DNA of 64,000 bases, taken from Ephemerocybe angulata (Eukaryota > Basidiomycota > Agaricomycetes > Agaricales > Psathyrellaceae). The notes below the pieces were generated by a model. It did not search any database and had not been told where the DNA came from. It saw only the letters and a list, made by a program, of their open reading frames with translations. A program made the translations under genes and the position numbers. Numbering within the stretch: the first letter of the stretch is position 1; each line of letters opens with the position of its first letter. Of the stretch, positions 11,262 to 21,754 are shown one piece after another. Where the stretch lies: contig JAACJK010000059.1 of NCBI GenBank assembly GCA_013368325.1, forward strand, positions 682,001 to 746,000, in the 5' to 3' direction.

Positions 11262-14192
11262 TTATAGCGGAGGGAGGGGTCTCCGGCAATGAGGACAGAT
11301 ATTCTTGATTGCAAGCCACTGTGAAGAAATACTGGTCAGTCAGAATAGACGCAAAGCAAGGTGAAGGAACGAACCTTTTCGAGGCATTCAGTGTGCTACA
11401 GTAACCAATGGTCAGCCATGAACCGTTACACTCACAAAGTCAAACGAAACGATACTCACGAACAAATGGTGACACGGCGCAAGACTGTAACTCTTCCTCG
11501 CTGACGCATTGCCCACAGCACTCAGCAGCCCACTACTCCTCGCCCCCGCTCCCGCAGTCGACCCCGCGCCCAGCCCAAGCGCCGACTTCTTTTCCTCAGG
11601 GTACTCATTCGACTTACGAGGAGCGCGCTGGCGCAGCGCGGGGTCCACATGGATCGCGTCCATGCAGATAGCGCAGTCACCCAGACTCTGGTCGGGCGAC
11701 TCCGCATCCGGCAGCGGGAGCGGCGGGTGGTAGTCATATATCTTCGCCTCCTTGAACCGCGCGGGGAGGAAGAACGACGGGCCGATCGTGTCCTGCAGCA
11801 TCAACAAGGCCGCTTGGAATATGACGAAGAACGCGAGGAAGGGCGCCCAAGCTGTGTGAGGGGAGATTTGGGAGTGTGTTAGTGGGGGTGGCAAGTGCAT
11901 GAGTGGTCCGTGGGAGTATGACTCACACCGAGGCTCGACTTCGAGGACGTTGCGGGGGCACATGAGGAAATCTGTTTCAATAGGAGGTCAGCGACAGTTT
12001 TGTGTAGAGAGGGGCGGGGGCACGTACATAGGGCGCTGTAGAGGCGGCAGGCGGTTACGCCGATGATGTATTCTTTACTTAGTCCGCTCGTTCGCCCCCG
12101 ACGTGCGGACCGCACGATCTGGGGTAACCAGATCATGGAGTAGGTGGCTGCTACGAAGATCATGGATAGTGTTGGAGAGAGGATAACGCGGACGATGAGC
12201 GTCAAGAAGATGAATAGAGTCACCCCTACGAAAGAGAGTCGGTCAGTCGTTACGCTCGGACTCAGTTCACAGAGAAGAGGTACATACATAGTCGTGCTTG
12301 GGGATCTGTACGGATGTGGTGAATAAGGAACTCCCAAAACGACATTGATTGTGGCGAAGGAGGTGGCACAGCAGCAGCGGGAGCAGGAGTAGGAGGGGGT
12401 CGGGCTGTGGGCATCACGGTGGGGAGGGAAGGATCGCTTGCGTTTGTTGACGGCGGTGTGGGGGTAGGACTTGGGGCTGAAGCTGGGGGTGTTGGTGTAG
12501 GTGGGGTATAGTTCTCTGGCCCTTGTATCTGGTTTACAAGAGCAAAGAATTGCTGTTACATGATCGATCGTCAGCTATGATGCGGCTTGAAGATAACTTG
12601 ATTACTCACTGCTTCCTGAACGAAAAGCATACATGCGAGGAACGCAGGGGCAATCAACGAAAGCGAGGGTCGCCCCTCTGCTAGAATCGCAAAAGTGATA
12701 TGCCCAGCGAAGGAAACGGAATCCATAGTAGCCTGTGAGAGGGATGTCCACTTCGAGACTCGCGATACACCCGATGGAGTGCGGCTGCGCTCCACTTGCC
12801 GCGAGAACAAGATGAGGATGATGAGGTATGCGAGGCCGGAGAATCCAGCATAGGTCGTCACCTTGCGGAAGAAGGTGCGAGATCTCAGTCCTTCGGTATC
12901 CAAAATCTCGTATAGTAGGCCGCATTCTTTGCTAACTAGGATGCCTGTCATAGTCAGTGGAGGGGGGTTGGCTGTGGTTATGCCTGTTGGGGTTTGAATC
13001 TCTTCTTCAAGCTCTTGCATAAGATACTCGGGCACTGGAACTGAGTGGATTTGGCCAAAGAAAGTGAACGGGCAAGAGGTCTTTGGCTCATCGTCTAGAG
13101 TATAAGGTCAGGACTCCTTAGCTTTTGGACTAACTGTAGGGACCATACCGGAGGAAGATTCATCGACGATGCCAGCGTCTATCAGGTTCTTGAGCTTCGT
13201 GATTCGTGCATCGAGCTCTGGGCCGATGATTTCTGCTGTTTCGTTCCTGGCTGAGTCGGGGACCAGGGATGGGAGGAGTCGAATATCAATCTCCCGACTA
13301 AAGAGGCATTAAATTGAGATTTATACTGAGTTCATGTGCAAGCTTACCCATTTGGCTCTGCGAATCCATAAATAGAGCCGTTTGACAGGAAGTGAACTCC
13401 TTCGAATTCCAGGCGGAGGTCTTCAGCTGTGTCCACATCTGTGAGCTCAATGCGACCCTTATTCGACACAGTTCAGTGGATAGAGCAGAAAATAGAACTA
13501 GGAACTCACATGAACCAAAGCGAGCTTGCTCTTGGACATCAGATTCCCGTCGACTCCCAATGGCTTCTTCTCGACAACGCTTAGCGCAACCTTCCCCGTA
13601 GCTGTCCAGTTCCACGTTCCCAGCTTGCCCAAAACCTCTGTCATGTTGAGGCCCTGCGTGTAGTTCTCTGCGATAGGCACCCATGACAACGAGTGGTTTG
13701 CGGTGAGCGCAGGGGGTGTGATGTTGTGGAATTGGGTCGTCCCATGAATGAAACCCGTAACGTTAGAGTAATACGAATTCTCGAACGGATCAAGCTCGAC
13801 GCCCTGAAGCTTAAACGAGTCCAGTAACGGCGACAGAGTGGAATCCCGGTCTGGCTGCACAGAGGGGCATTAATCAGTTCAATTAGAGCCACACACGGCG
13901 CCTGATCAGGACGCCGTCCGGTCGTTCGGCGACTTACAATGGTGAAGTTGGACTCGGTCCCATTCATCCACGCAGAGTAGTTTCCCAGTTGCCACGTCAG
14001 ATTCTGCAATGCGTCCTGGTGCTGATGTCGTGCCAGGAACTCGTCGCCGTTGTGGCTTGTAAGCATGAAGAGGACGAAGCTGAGGAACAGGAAGGATGGA
14101 ACGGAGGCCCGCTGGCGAGGCTGCGGAGGCTGCTGGGCACCCGCCTGCGCTGTCTGGGCGTCGCCTGTCTCCTCATCGCGGTTCGTGTCCAT
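11262..14192 (-). CDS. TUL1: Dsc1/Tul1-type transmembrane RING-H2 E3 ubiquitin ligase
   Basis: About ten exons on the minus strand. The N terminus has a cytosolic stretch and one membrane span (SFLFLSFVLFML), then a lumenal domain with many N-x-S/T sites (NLTW, NGTE, NVTG, NHSLSW). Several membrane spans follow (for example LAYLIILILFS and FLTLIVRVIL), separated by a proline-rich loop. The segment SKEYIIGVTACRLYSALYFL followed by CPRNVLEVEPR is typical of Tul1/Dsc1. The C terminus is a RING finger: CAICMD, then a long insert with CHHLFH, a tiny exon encoding HTECLEK, and WLAIKNICPHCRRPLPPL as the last residues. The family works in the Dsc complex in Golgi/endosome membranes, ubiquitinating membrane proteins and, in some fungi, activating SREBP. 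Divergent from NNF1, 169 bases apart. Confidence 0.85.
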
Positions 14193-14361
14193 ACGGACTG
14201 GTGGAGGGGGAAGACGAGAATGTCGGCTGGGCGTGGCCAGTGGTTAGGGGAGAGTGGGGTTTAGTTGCCGAGCCCGGCAATCCAGGTTCCCCATACACGC
14301 ACGTGCCAGGAGGAAATTGGGGCGTCGGCGCGACGGGACTTGTCTCTTGTTCGAATTCACG

Positions 14362-15170
14362 ATGTTCAACCAGTCTGGTTCGCGCCGCTGGACACATTTC
14401 CGCTCGGCGCTGCAGTTAGCGGTGCAGCGCTCGGCTCACAAGTGGACGTACGTGTCGCAGCAACTCTCTATGTCCCCACAGCCGACATTTTCGCAGATTT
14501 GAGGACTTTGCGGAGTGCTTCCCTCTATACGTCGAGGAGGATAAAAACAGCGCGTCCGCGACCTTCAACAGCATCTCAGACTACATAGAGGCGCAAAATA
14601 TTGTGTGTATGCTATCCCCAGCTGGCATGCACTGATCTGCCCTGACATTTATCCAGCGTGATTTGGACAAGCTCTTTAAGGAGGATTACAACGTCCAGGA
14701 GAGCATCGACATTCTTCACAAGATTGTCCAAGACGCCAAGGAACGCAAAGCGAGAGGGGAGGTACGCAAAGATGCGTGGAGAGAGAATCTGAACCCCCGC
14801 ACCTCCGTCTGCGCTAAGACGATCCCTGTCCTGGAGAAAGACGTCGCTAGGCTAAAGAAACAGCTTGAAGAAGTGAGCTTCGCGCGACAATCCCCGCCAA
14901 TCACTACTCACCGACTTTAGGCTGAGGAACTAAATCAAGAACTGCAGAGACAGCTGCAGGAGGTGACCGGTGAGACCGATGAAGTAAACCAGCAGGCATT
15001 GGACATCGTCAGGCAGCTCGACCTGGTACGTATTCATCTTCGGACCCTCAATTGATCCATCCTCAATCCGCTGCTAGGCTTGCGAAGAATGGCAAAAGAT
15101 TCCCCAGGAGGAGATAGAAGGCTGGACCGTCGAAAATCTAGAGTCTTTGAAACCCCCAGTCCGAGCCTAG
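14362..15170 (+). CDS. NNF1: Kinetochore Mis12-complex subunit Nnf1 (PMF1-like)
   Basis: Five exons, 14362-14447, 14497-14602, 14657-14872, 14921-15025 and 15078-15170, give 201 residues. The N-terminal half has the Nnf1 pattern: RRWTHFRSALQLAVQRSAHKW, then FEDFAECFPLYVEED, and a helix with IEAQNIRDLDKLFKEDYN. The second half is a coiled coil (VLEKDVARLKKQLEEAEELN). The conserved short tail EEWQKIPQEEIEGW closes the protein. Nnf1 is part of the four-protein MIND/Mis12 complex linking the inner kinetochore (CENP-C) to the Ndc80 complex. Identification rests on pattern and length; the family diverges quickly, so moderate confidence. The ATG at 14362 was chosen because it immediately precedes the conserved region. 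Confidence 0.75.
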
Positions 15171-15654
15171 CAGAAGAACTCCTGTCAAGTTGGGTTGGGA
15201 GCTGTATTTTTATCCTCTCCGTATGGTCTTTATTTATTTCTTGTTATATCAGCTTGTACAGTATTTCACATTTTCCAAGGGCATTGGCGGACACTTTCCA
15301 TAAGGCCAACCCTGGTCCCGAGTCCAACGCCGTGGCATTGAGCGACAGCTGCATTCGAGTATACCGAAGAAGGAGAGGTAGGCTGAGCTAAAATTCAGAA
15401 CTGTCGTCACGCCCTCCCCTCGAGGCCGTTCGAAAGCTAATCAGCAAGCATTTTCTCGGTCCCTCCCCCACCCAAACAGCGGTAGATGACTTTCAACGCT
15501 CTTCTGCCATTTATCGGTTCATAATCGTTGAGTAAGCGATACTCTTGACGCTCGTCCTGCCCGAACGCCTAATCGTCTTCTTCTAGGCACCCGATCGCCC
15601 GTCCACCTATAAAGCAACATCGAGCTCCCTAATGCAAGCCCAGCCTCTTCATTC
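15171..15654 (+). other. Intergenic spacer upstream of tyrosinase gene
   Basis: About 480 bases, presumably NNF1 3' UTR and the tyrosinase promoter. A TATAAAG at about 15609 lies 46 bases before the tyrosinase ATG, a plausible position for a TATA box. Nothing else recognised. Confidence 0.45.
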
Positions 15655-16993
15655 ATGCCCTCCCTGTTCTACCTAATTCTGTACTGCTGCTGTTTGGTAG
15701 GCGCAGTAGCAGCCGCAGCCACCTTCAATGATGCCCACGCAGTAACGACAGGCCCGCAGAAATGCAAGTCACTGCGGGCGCGGTTGGAGTGGTGCGTAGC
15801 CGCCGACCTACATGATCGTCTGCAAATCACTCACGGCTGACCAGGCGGGCGATGAAACCTCGCCAGAAAAAAGACTATGTCGACGCAGTCAAGTGTCTCC
15901 AGCAAATTCCTGCGGCTAATAAAACTTCTGTGACCCAAACCCGGTTCGATGAACTGGTGTCTTCACATATCGACTTTGCAGATCGTGTGCATTCGGTTGT
16001 AAGTCTTCCTTCCTTCTCATGGCTCTGGTGCCTGTCAATGACACCTGATCCAGGGGCAATTTCTGCCCTGGCATCGGGGGCTCTTAATCATCTATGAGAG
16101 ATTCATTCGCAACGAGTGCCACTACAAGGGGCCGATACCGTGAGTCGGGCCCCGTTGACACGTCGAAATTTCTGAGATATAGCGTCGTCATCCAGATACT
16201 GGGACTGGTCGAAGGACGCCGACAGGTTGACGCAGTAAGCATCAAATATTTCTCCGCTCTCACACACCGTTGACGACCGTATTAGCATGGCGAATTCGTC
16301 CATTTTCGATCCTGCGACTGGGTTTGGAGGAGACGGTGTGGCCGGGACCTACAGCCTTCCCGAGAACTACAATCTGGTTCCGTCCAGGGTCCCAATTAAT
16401 CCTTACGCGTGGAAGGGCTGTGTGAAGGATGGCCCCTTCGCCGCCCATCCAATTGTCCTTGGCCCTGGCAAGCTTGTAACGAAGCACTGTCTCGTCCGAG
16501 ATATCAACGACACGTATAAGGAATACCTAACCACCAACGCGGTGCGAAACGCCACCATACAGCCCAGTTTCGAGCTATTTCGCATCGAGCTCGAAGGGCG
16601 CCCGGTCACACCAACGCCGAAAATGCATGATGCCGCTCACGTTCTCGTCGGAGGAGACATGAGTAACTTCTACTCCAGTGTGGCAGGTGAGCGCATTCGA
16701 ACGCCTCGGGATGCTACTGGGTTGTGGGAAGAACCCTTCTCTGATGACATCGCGCGATTCTAGATCCACTCTTCATCCTCCACCACGCCAATCTGGATAG
16801 AATTTGGTGGGTCTGGCAGCAAATCAAGCCAGCGAAACGGCTCTATGAGATCACAGGCAGATCCACTGTGGCTCCTCCCTATACCGATGTCACTCTTGAT
16901 TTCGACTTAGGCTTTGGCGCCCTTTCTCCGTCACTCAAGATTCGCCAGGTGATGAACATCCACGAAGCGCCTGCGTGTTACACTTACGTGTAG
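15655..16993 (+). CDS. Secreted short tyrosinase (type-3 copper monooxygenase)
   Basis: Six exons, 15655-15791, 15845-15998, 16054-16139, 16196-16234, 16286-16686 and 16764-16993, give 348 residues. Residues 1-22 (MPSLFYLILYCCCLVGAVAA) are a signal peptide. The CuA site has three histidines, SSHIDFAD, VHSV and FLPWHRGLLIIYER. The CuB site has KMHDAAHVLVGG and LFILHHANLDRIWWVWQ, so all six copper ligands are present. The conserved PIPYWDWSKD spans an exon junction. Several N-glycosylation sites (NKTS, NDTY, NATI) fit secretion. Tyrosinases hydroxylate monophenols and oxidise diphenols to quinones, in melanin formation or phenolic detoxification. It lacks the long C-terminal lid domain of classical mushroom tyrosinases, so it resembles the short secreted fungal and bacterial forms. 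Confidence 0.93.
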
Positions 16994-17557
16994 ATATCTA
17001 CGATACCACTGGGTTCTTCTCTCGAGTGCTTTTTAGGTCATGTTCCCTCAGTTTGCCCATATGCCGCTTCCGTTTTACTAGAGCGCCCGCCGTCACAGCT
17101 CCTCCCTTGAATCATTTTCTCATACAAACTGCGTACGCTTACTGCCTCTTTCATTTTGGACGATGATCGGATTCCGATATAACTTCAAACGAGAGGTTCC
17201 AGAGTAGTATTAGATAGTATACAATATTACATCGCAGGAAGAATGTACAACGGGTCATATGGCTACACTTGCCAGCTCGGGCGGCAAACTCTATATCATA
17301 CAGGTCGTGAGATTGGGCTTGGGGGAGGAATTACGAAGGGGTCCTGACATAGCAACTGAGCGCTGAAAAAATAAATACAGAGGAATCCGAAACAGGGAGG
17401 AGTTCAAGTTGAAGAAAAGCGAAGGAGAAACACGGGGAGCCTCGAGCCATCCGAGTACACCCTGCTCCACGGCAGTAGCACCAGACAGTAGCCGGATGAC
17501 TCGACACACCGACTCGTTCTAAGTGTCATTTCATATTTCATACCGAGAGTGCCTGGT
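16994..17557 (+). other. Intergenic spacer between convergent genes
   Basis: Shared 3' flank of the tyrosinase gene and the following minus-strand gene. AT-rich patches occur near 17200. No protein motif or RNA gene recognised. Confidence 0.4.
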
Positions 17558-18906
17558 TCAAGGCATATTTAGGGATCGTCGGAGCCGGATGTGTGGTTGC
17601 CAGCTCCCCAGAGAGACGTGGTGCAAGCTGACTAGGACAAGGTCATCGAGTTTGAGTTCGTGGGGTCGATTTCCAACCTTCCACCGTCGCTGAGCGTGTT
17701 CTTCGAGATTCCGATCTTTATTTTCCTGTAATCGCAGATTAGTGTCAATGGCATGAGAAGGGGAAGAACAATTAAAGACAACTTACGTCGATAAACCGTT
17801 GAACACATTTCGCTATGTTCTTTGCAAGTTTGGCCATAGTGATGGGTCCTGGAGGACTTCTAAAATCCTTGGTTGGGATTTGACGTGTCCATTGGCGATA
17901 GCCAGGCCACTGGAAAGATGAAGAAGATATTAGCCGTTGAACTTCTTCGATTTTTTTTTGTTGAACTGACCTCCAGGCGTATAGAGACACTGGGTCCCCG
18001 ACCTTCAAAGACAGGCTTTTCTCTGTCTACCAGCCGTTTCACCCTCGAGTGAAGGGCATCGCTCAAGGGAATCCCGTACTCTGATGGACCCTGCATCGCA
18101 AAGTACAGAGGTCCCTCCAAAGCCACTTCCTCCACATAACGTTTGCGATCGCTATTTGTGTGGGGCTTGTATATGGTCTGCGGGACGAAGGGGCCTGCGT
18201 TGACGGCGGGCAAGTTGGTAGCGCTCACGAAAAGATCGTACTCTTGCCGATAGGTGTATTTCTTTGTAGATGATGACTAGTGGGAGATGATCAGTTGGAA
18301 TGGAACGGTGAAAATATCAACGAACAGCTTACAGATGATGGTTGGCTCGGTATGGCAGTGGACTGGAGTGGGGGTGTGAGTGTCACTGCAAGAGTAGCGA
18401 CTTGTGGCGGTGAAGCTGAAAGGGACAGGGTGTGAGGGGAGCCTTGGGGGGAGCAGTGTGTCTGATATGATGAGCTACCCAGAGAGTAGCCTGAGAGGTC
18501 CGATGGCACTGAGGCGGGGGACGATATTGGGTAGGTGGAGTAACTTGGGGAGCCATGGATGAGATGACTCTCATCCTGGACTGCGTTGTAAGAGGCGCTC
18601 GTTTGCCATAGCGAATTGCTGTGGAAACCAAATCCAGCGTCTGCCAAGGACGGCGGCGAGTCCTCGACGCTCCCCCCACTAGAGTACCGAGTGGTAGGCT
18701 GCCACAGTTGTTGAGCAGGAGTAGTGTAATAATTCTGGGGAACATGTGTTTGATTGTACGCCGAAATGTGACCCTGGATCGCCCTTGGCACTGAGCGCTG
18801 CTCCTCCTGGAACCGCCAATCGTGTTGTTCCTAAGCGCAGCAAGTTAGTCATTAGCACGGAGCATAATGTCGAAAAAAGTCGACCAACAATGTATGTGGT
18901 ATTCAT
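17558..18906 (-). CDS. Unrecognised Ser/Pro-rich protein with a conserved-looking C-terminal domain
   Basis: At least six exons on the minus strand. A tiny first exon (MNTTYI) is followed by EQHDWRFQEEQRS, then about 160 residues rich in S, P, Q, Y and T with no predicted fold (SSGGSVEDSPPSLADAG, PQGSPHTLSLSASPP). The C-terminal half, about 200 residues, is of normal composition: TYRQEYDLFVSATNLPAVNA, YVEEVALEGPLYFAMQGPSE, HSRVKRLVDREKPVFEGRGP and WPGYRQWTRQIPT, ending near LRRSLNMP. The layout (disordered N terminus plus folded C terminus) is like many fungal regulators, but I recognise no DNA-binding motif and give no function. Splice junctions keep frame throughout, supporting a real gene. 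Confidence 0.65.
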
Positions 18907-20041
18907 TGCGCAAGGCAGGCTCGGCAAGGGGTGGCAACTGGAAGGTGTTGATCCACAATTAAAAGGCGCAGGACTAAATGGATTGGCGAGATGGTAGTCT
19001 TGTGGGAGAGGTTCCAACAGGTAACTAAATCAAGACTTCAGCCGAAGTGTTTTGATATACATAACACGGCGCTCACATTTGGGATGCTGTCATGTTCGGA
19101 ATCGACCAGATCCCGATTCAGGAATCAAGGTGGAGGGGAGGGAAACAAAGAAGCAGTCGCGGGTGATGGATACTTGGCCATTATATTATAATTCTACAGC
19201 AATTCATCCTCCGTGCACACCATGCATTGACAGCATTTAGAGCTCTGAGGAAGCCACGTTAGGGAAAAGCTGTACACTGGATTTTTGAACCAAGTCAGAA
19301 CGATGGAATAGGACCGAGTGTGTGCTCCGCCCCCATTGATCGCTTCGAAGACCGTTTGGTTCGCTGCCTGATTCGTTCTTGACTCGTCTCGAACAGTTGA
19401 TATGACAGACTCCGAAATCAATACGGGCTGAACACAGATGGCACGGGAAGTACCTCAGCCGAGTCGACCCAGTCTCCCCGCCCAAAGGCGGTACAAAGCG
19501 AGGTAGCTTGCATCGGTCGAATGATAGGCGAGGGAAGTGGGCCAATACCCTATTTTATGATCGATTCTTCTGGGATGGAATTCCTTGGAGGGAGGGGGAT
19601 ACCTATCGCACAGCCGCCAGCGGGCAATGCATTGCCTTTGACGAAAGAAGTGATGCCGCAGACCGCACCAGCTGCGATTACGCTGTGCCAACGTCTTCTA
19701 CTGAGCAAGTGAAAGGCATGGAACGTTTTCGAGAGTTTTCCAGGCCGAAGTAAGATCTTGAAAGGTGGATTCCAGCCGAAAGTGCGCATTCGAGGAGGGT
19801 GGTTGAGCCCAAAAGGAAATTGAATTGACAGTCGCTGCTGTACGATCAGGGCGATGCTTGCACCTGGGAAATAGATGCCATAAGCAGCTGATGCGATCAA
19901 CCCTCACCAAGCTGGACGACATGACAAGTTCAAGGCGTCAACTCTCTGTCACGGTCGAACCACTTGCCTTCCCCATCCTCGACCGCGCACTGCATTGCGG
20001 CCTCAAGGCAAAGTCTCAACAGCAATATCGACTTCTAGAAA
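18907..20041 (+). other. Spacer upstream of LEO1, with a possible minus-strand gene remnant
   Basis: About 1.1 kb. The minus-strand frame at about 19550-19900 is described separately. The remainder has only short frames. The 130 bases before the LEO1 ATG probably contain its promoter. Confidence 0.35.
19550..19900 (-). pseudogene. Possible membrane-protein fragment
   Basis: An open frame with protein-like composition: MRTFGWNPPFKILLRPGKLS, then HLLSRRRWHSVIAAGAVCGI, which looks like a basic loop entering a membrane span, followed by a second hydrophobic glycine-rich stretch. The RRRWHSV(I/F)AAGA pattern reminds me of loops in Tim17/TMEM135-like membrane proteins, but this is only an impression. 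The frame stops after about 116 residues and I could not find convincing neighbouring exons, so this may be a fragment or chance. Confidence 0.25.
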
Positions 20042-21681
20042 ATGTCGAGCCTAGCAGGTGCTCTCGGCGACACCGCTGCGTATCACGGCCATGGTCGCAG
20101 TGAGGATGTAGCAATGGCTGGCCAAGTTTCGAATGCATCATTATCAGAAGATGGGGACAGCGACGAGGAGATGGGAGACCTTTTTGGAAACGATAATGAT
20201 GTCGAAGAAATTCGTGCTGAGAGGTCGGTGGTTCGCGTCTCCCAAACGCAACAAGAATGACCAAACTTGAAATCAATGCAGAAGCGCCTCACCCACAGGA
20301 TCTGCCCCGGAATCTGAACGGCTCGCGTCCCCGGAAAGAGAACATAGGCACCCGCTTGAATATGAGGAGGAAGACACAGCCATTCCAGAAGTACCCGAAG
20401 AATTAAGGGAGGCCAATGTTACTTTCCCAAATCTGCCTGTCCCACGGAGCTCGGATGGAGACGTGCGTCTATTCGCCGATCCCGCCTCATCTCTTTTTGT
20501 TGCTAACCAGACGACCCATAGACCTGGGTTATTCGAACGCCGAACTATGTCAATATTGACTCCAAGCCATTCCACCCGGAGACATACATCGGCCCAGAGC
20601 ACGAAGACGAGGAAATGTCTGCTGAAAACGCAAAGGAGCGAAGTATGACCATCAAACTCAAAGTGGAAAACACTTTACGCTGGAGATGGGTAAAGGACGA
20701 GAACGGTAACGATGTAAGTCCGTTCTATTCTCATACAAAACGAAACAAAGTTACTGACTGCGCGCTCAGAAGCGGCAATCGAATGCTCGTATTGTTAGGT
20801 GGTCCGACGGATCTCTCAGCCTCCGCCTAGGCAAAGAACTGTTTGACATCAACAAGTCAGTGGACACCTCTGCCGGAGCACCCCGTCAGCTGGGCGCTGG
20901 TTCACAGCCAGCATCGCAACCCAAGCCTTCTTCATCTGCGAAGTCGGAAGGCTTAACATACCTCGTTGCCCAGCATAAGCGCTCGCAAGTCCTGCAGGCT
21001 GAAGCCGTTATCACGGGCTTTATGAGTCTGCGCCCCACGGGTATGCAGTCTGAGACACATCGCATGCTCGTCCGTGCTGTTGGTCAGAAGCATAACAAGA
21101 TCGCCCGTCTCAAGATGACGGCCGACCCCAAGCAGGACCCAGAGCGAGAGAAGGCAGAGTTGATCAAACAAAGTTCAAAGAAGTCTCGGAAACGAGAGTT
21201 TGATGATGGGCTTGGAGGCGGGAGGAAGCGGCGTTTCTCGAGGCGCACCGCCGAACACGATGTCTGGAGTGACGACGAGGACGAAGGACAAGGTGTGTTT
21301 GCAGGAACCGACGATGAGGAAGGTGCCAGCCGCCGCTCGTCTCCCAAGAAAGGTAAACGAAAAGCGACGGCAGATGAGGATGGGGACGGCGGATACCAGG
21401 AAGATGACTTTGTCGTCGCAGATTCCGACGGAGAAGGTGGATATAACAACAAGAAGCGGAAGAAGGCCGACGACTACGATGAGGACCCTCTCGACAGGCT
21501 TGACGCCAAGATTGAGGCTCAAAATCGCCGCGACTCTGGAGGTAAACCGGCACAGCAAGACTCAGACGATGAGAAGGAAATGGACGTTGAAAGTGAAGAA
21601 GAGGATGATGACGTCCCTGTGCGCCGCACTGGCGGTACACGTAGGAGAGCAGCGATTGACTTCGACGAGGAGGAGGAATAA
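20042..21681 (+). CDS. LEO1: Paf1 complex subunit Leo1
   Basis: Exons 20042-20223, 20282-20462, 20522-20713 and 20770-21681 give 488 residues. The acidic N terminus (LSEDGDSDEEMGDLFGNDND) leads into the Leo1 core: VTFPNLPVPRSSDGD, WVIRTPNYVNIDSKPFHPE, MTIKLKVENTLRWRW, NARIVRWSDGSLSLRLGKE and LVAQHKRSQVLQAEAVITG. The C-terminal 170 residues are alternating acidic and basic low complexity with nuclear-localisation-type clusters (KKSRKREF, NNKKRKK), as usual for Leo1. Leo1 works with Paf1, Ctr9, Cdc73 and Rtf1 on elongating RNA polymerase II, promoting histone modification and, in fungi, heterochromatin turnover. The stop lies only 73 bases from the stop of the convergent ataxin-10-like gene. 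Confidence 0.95.
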
Positions 21682-21754
21682 ATAGTTCTTACATATCATA
21701 CATGTCATCTCTCCTCAGATATCGCGTCTATATATCACTGTACACTACGCGCGT

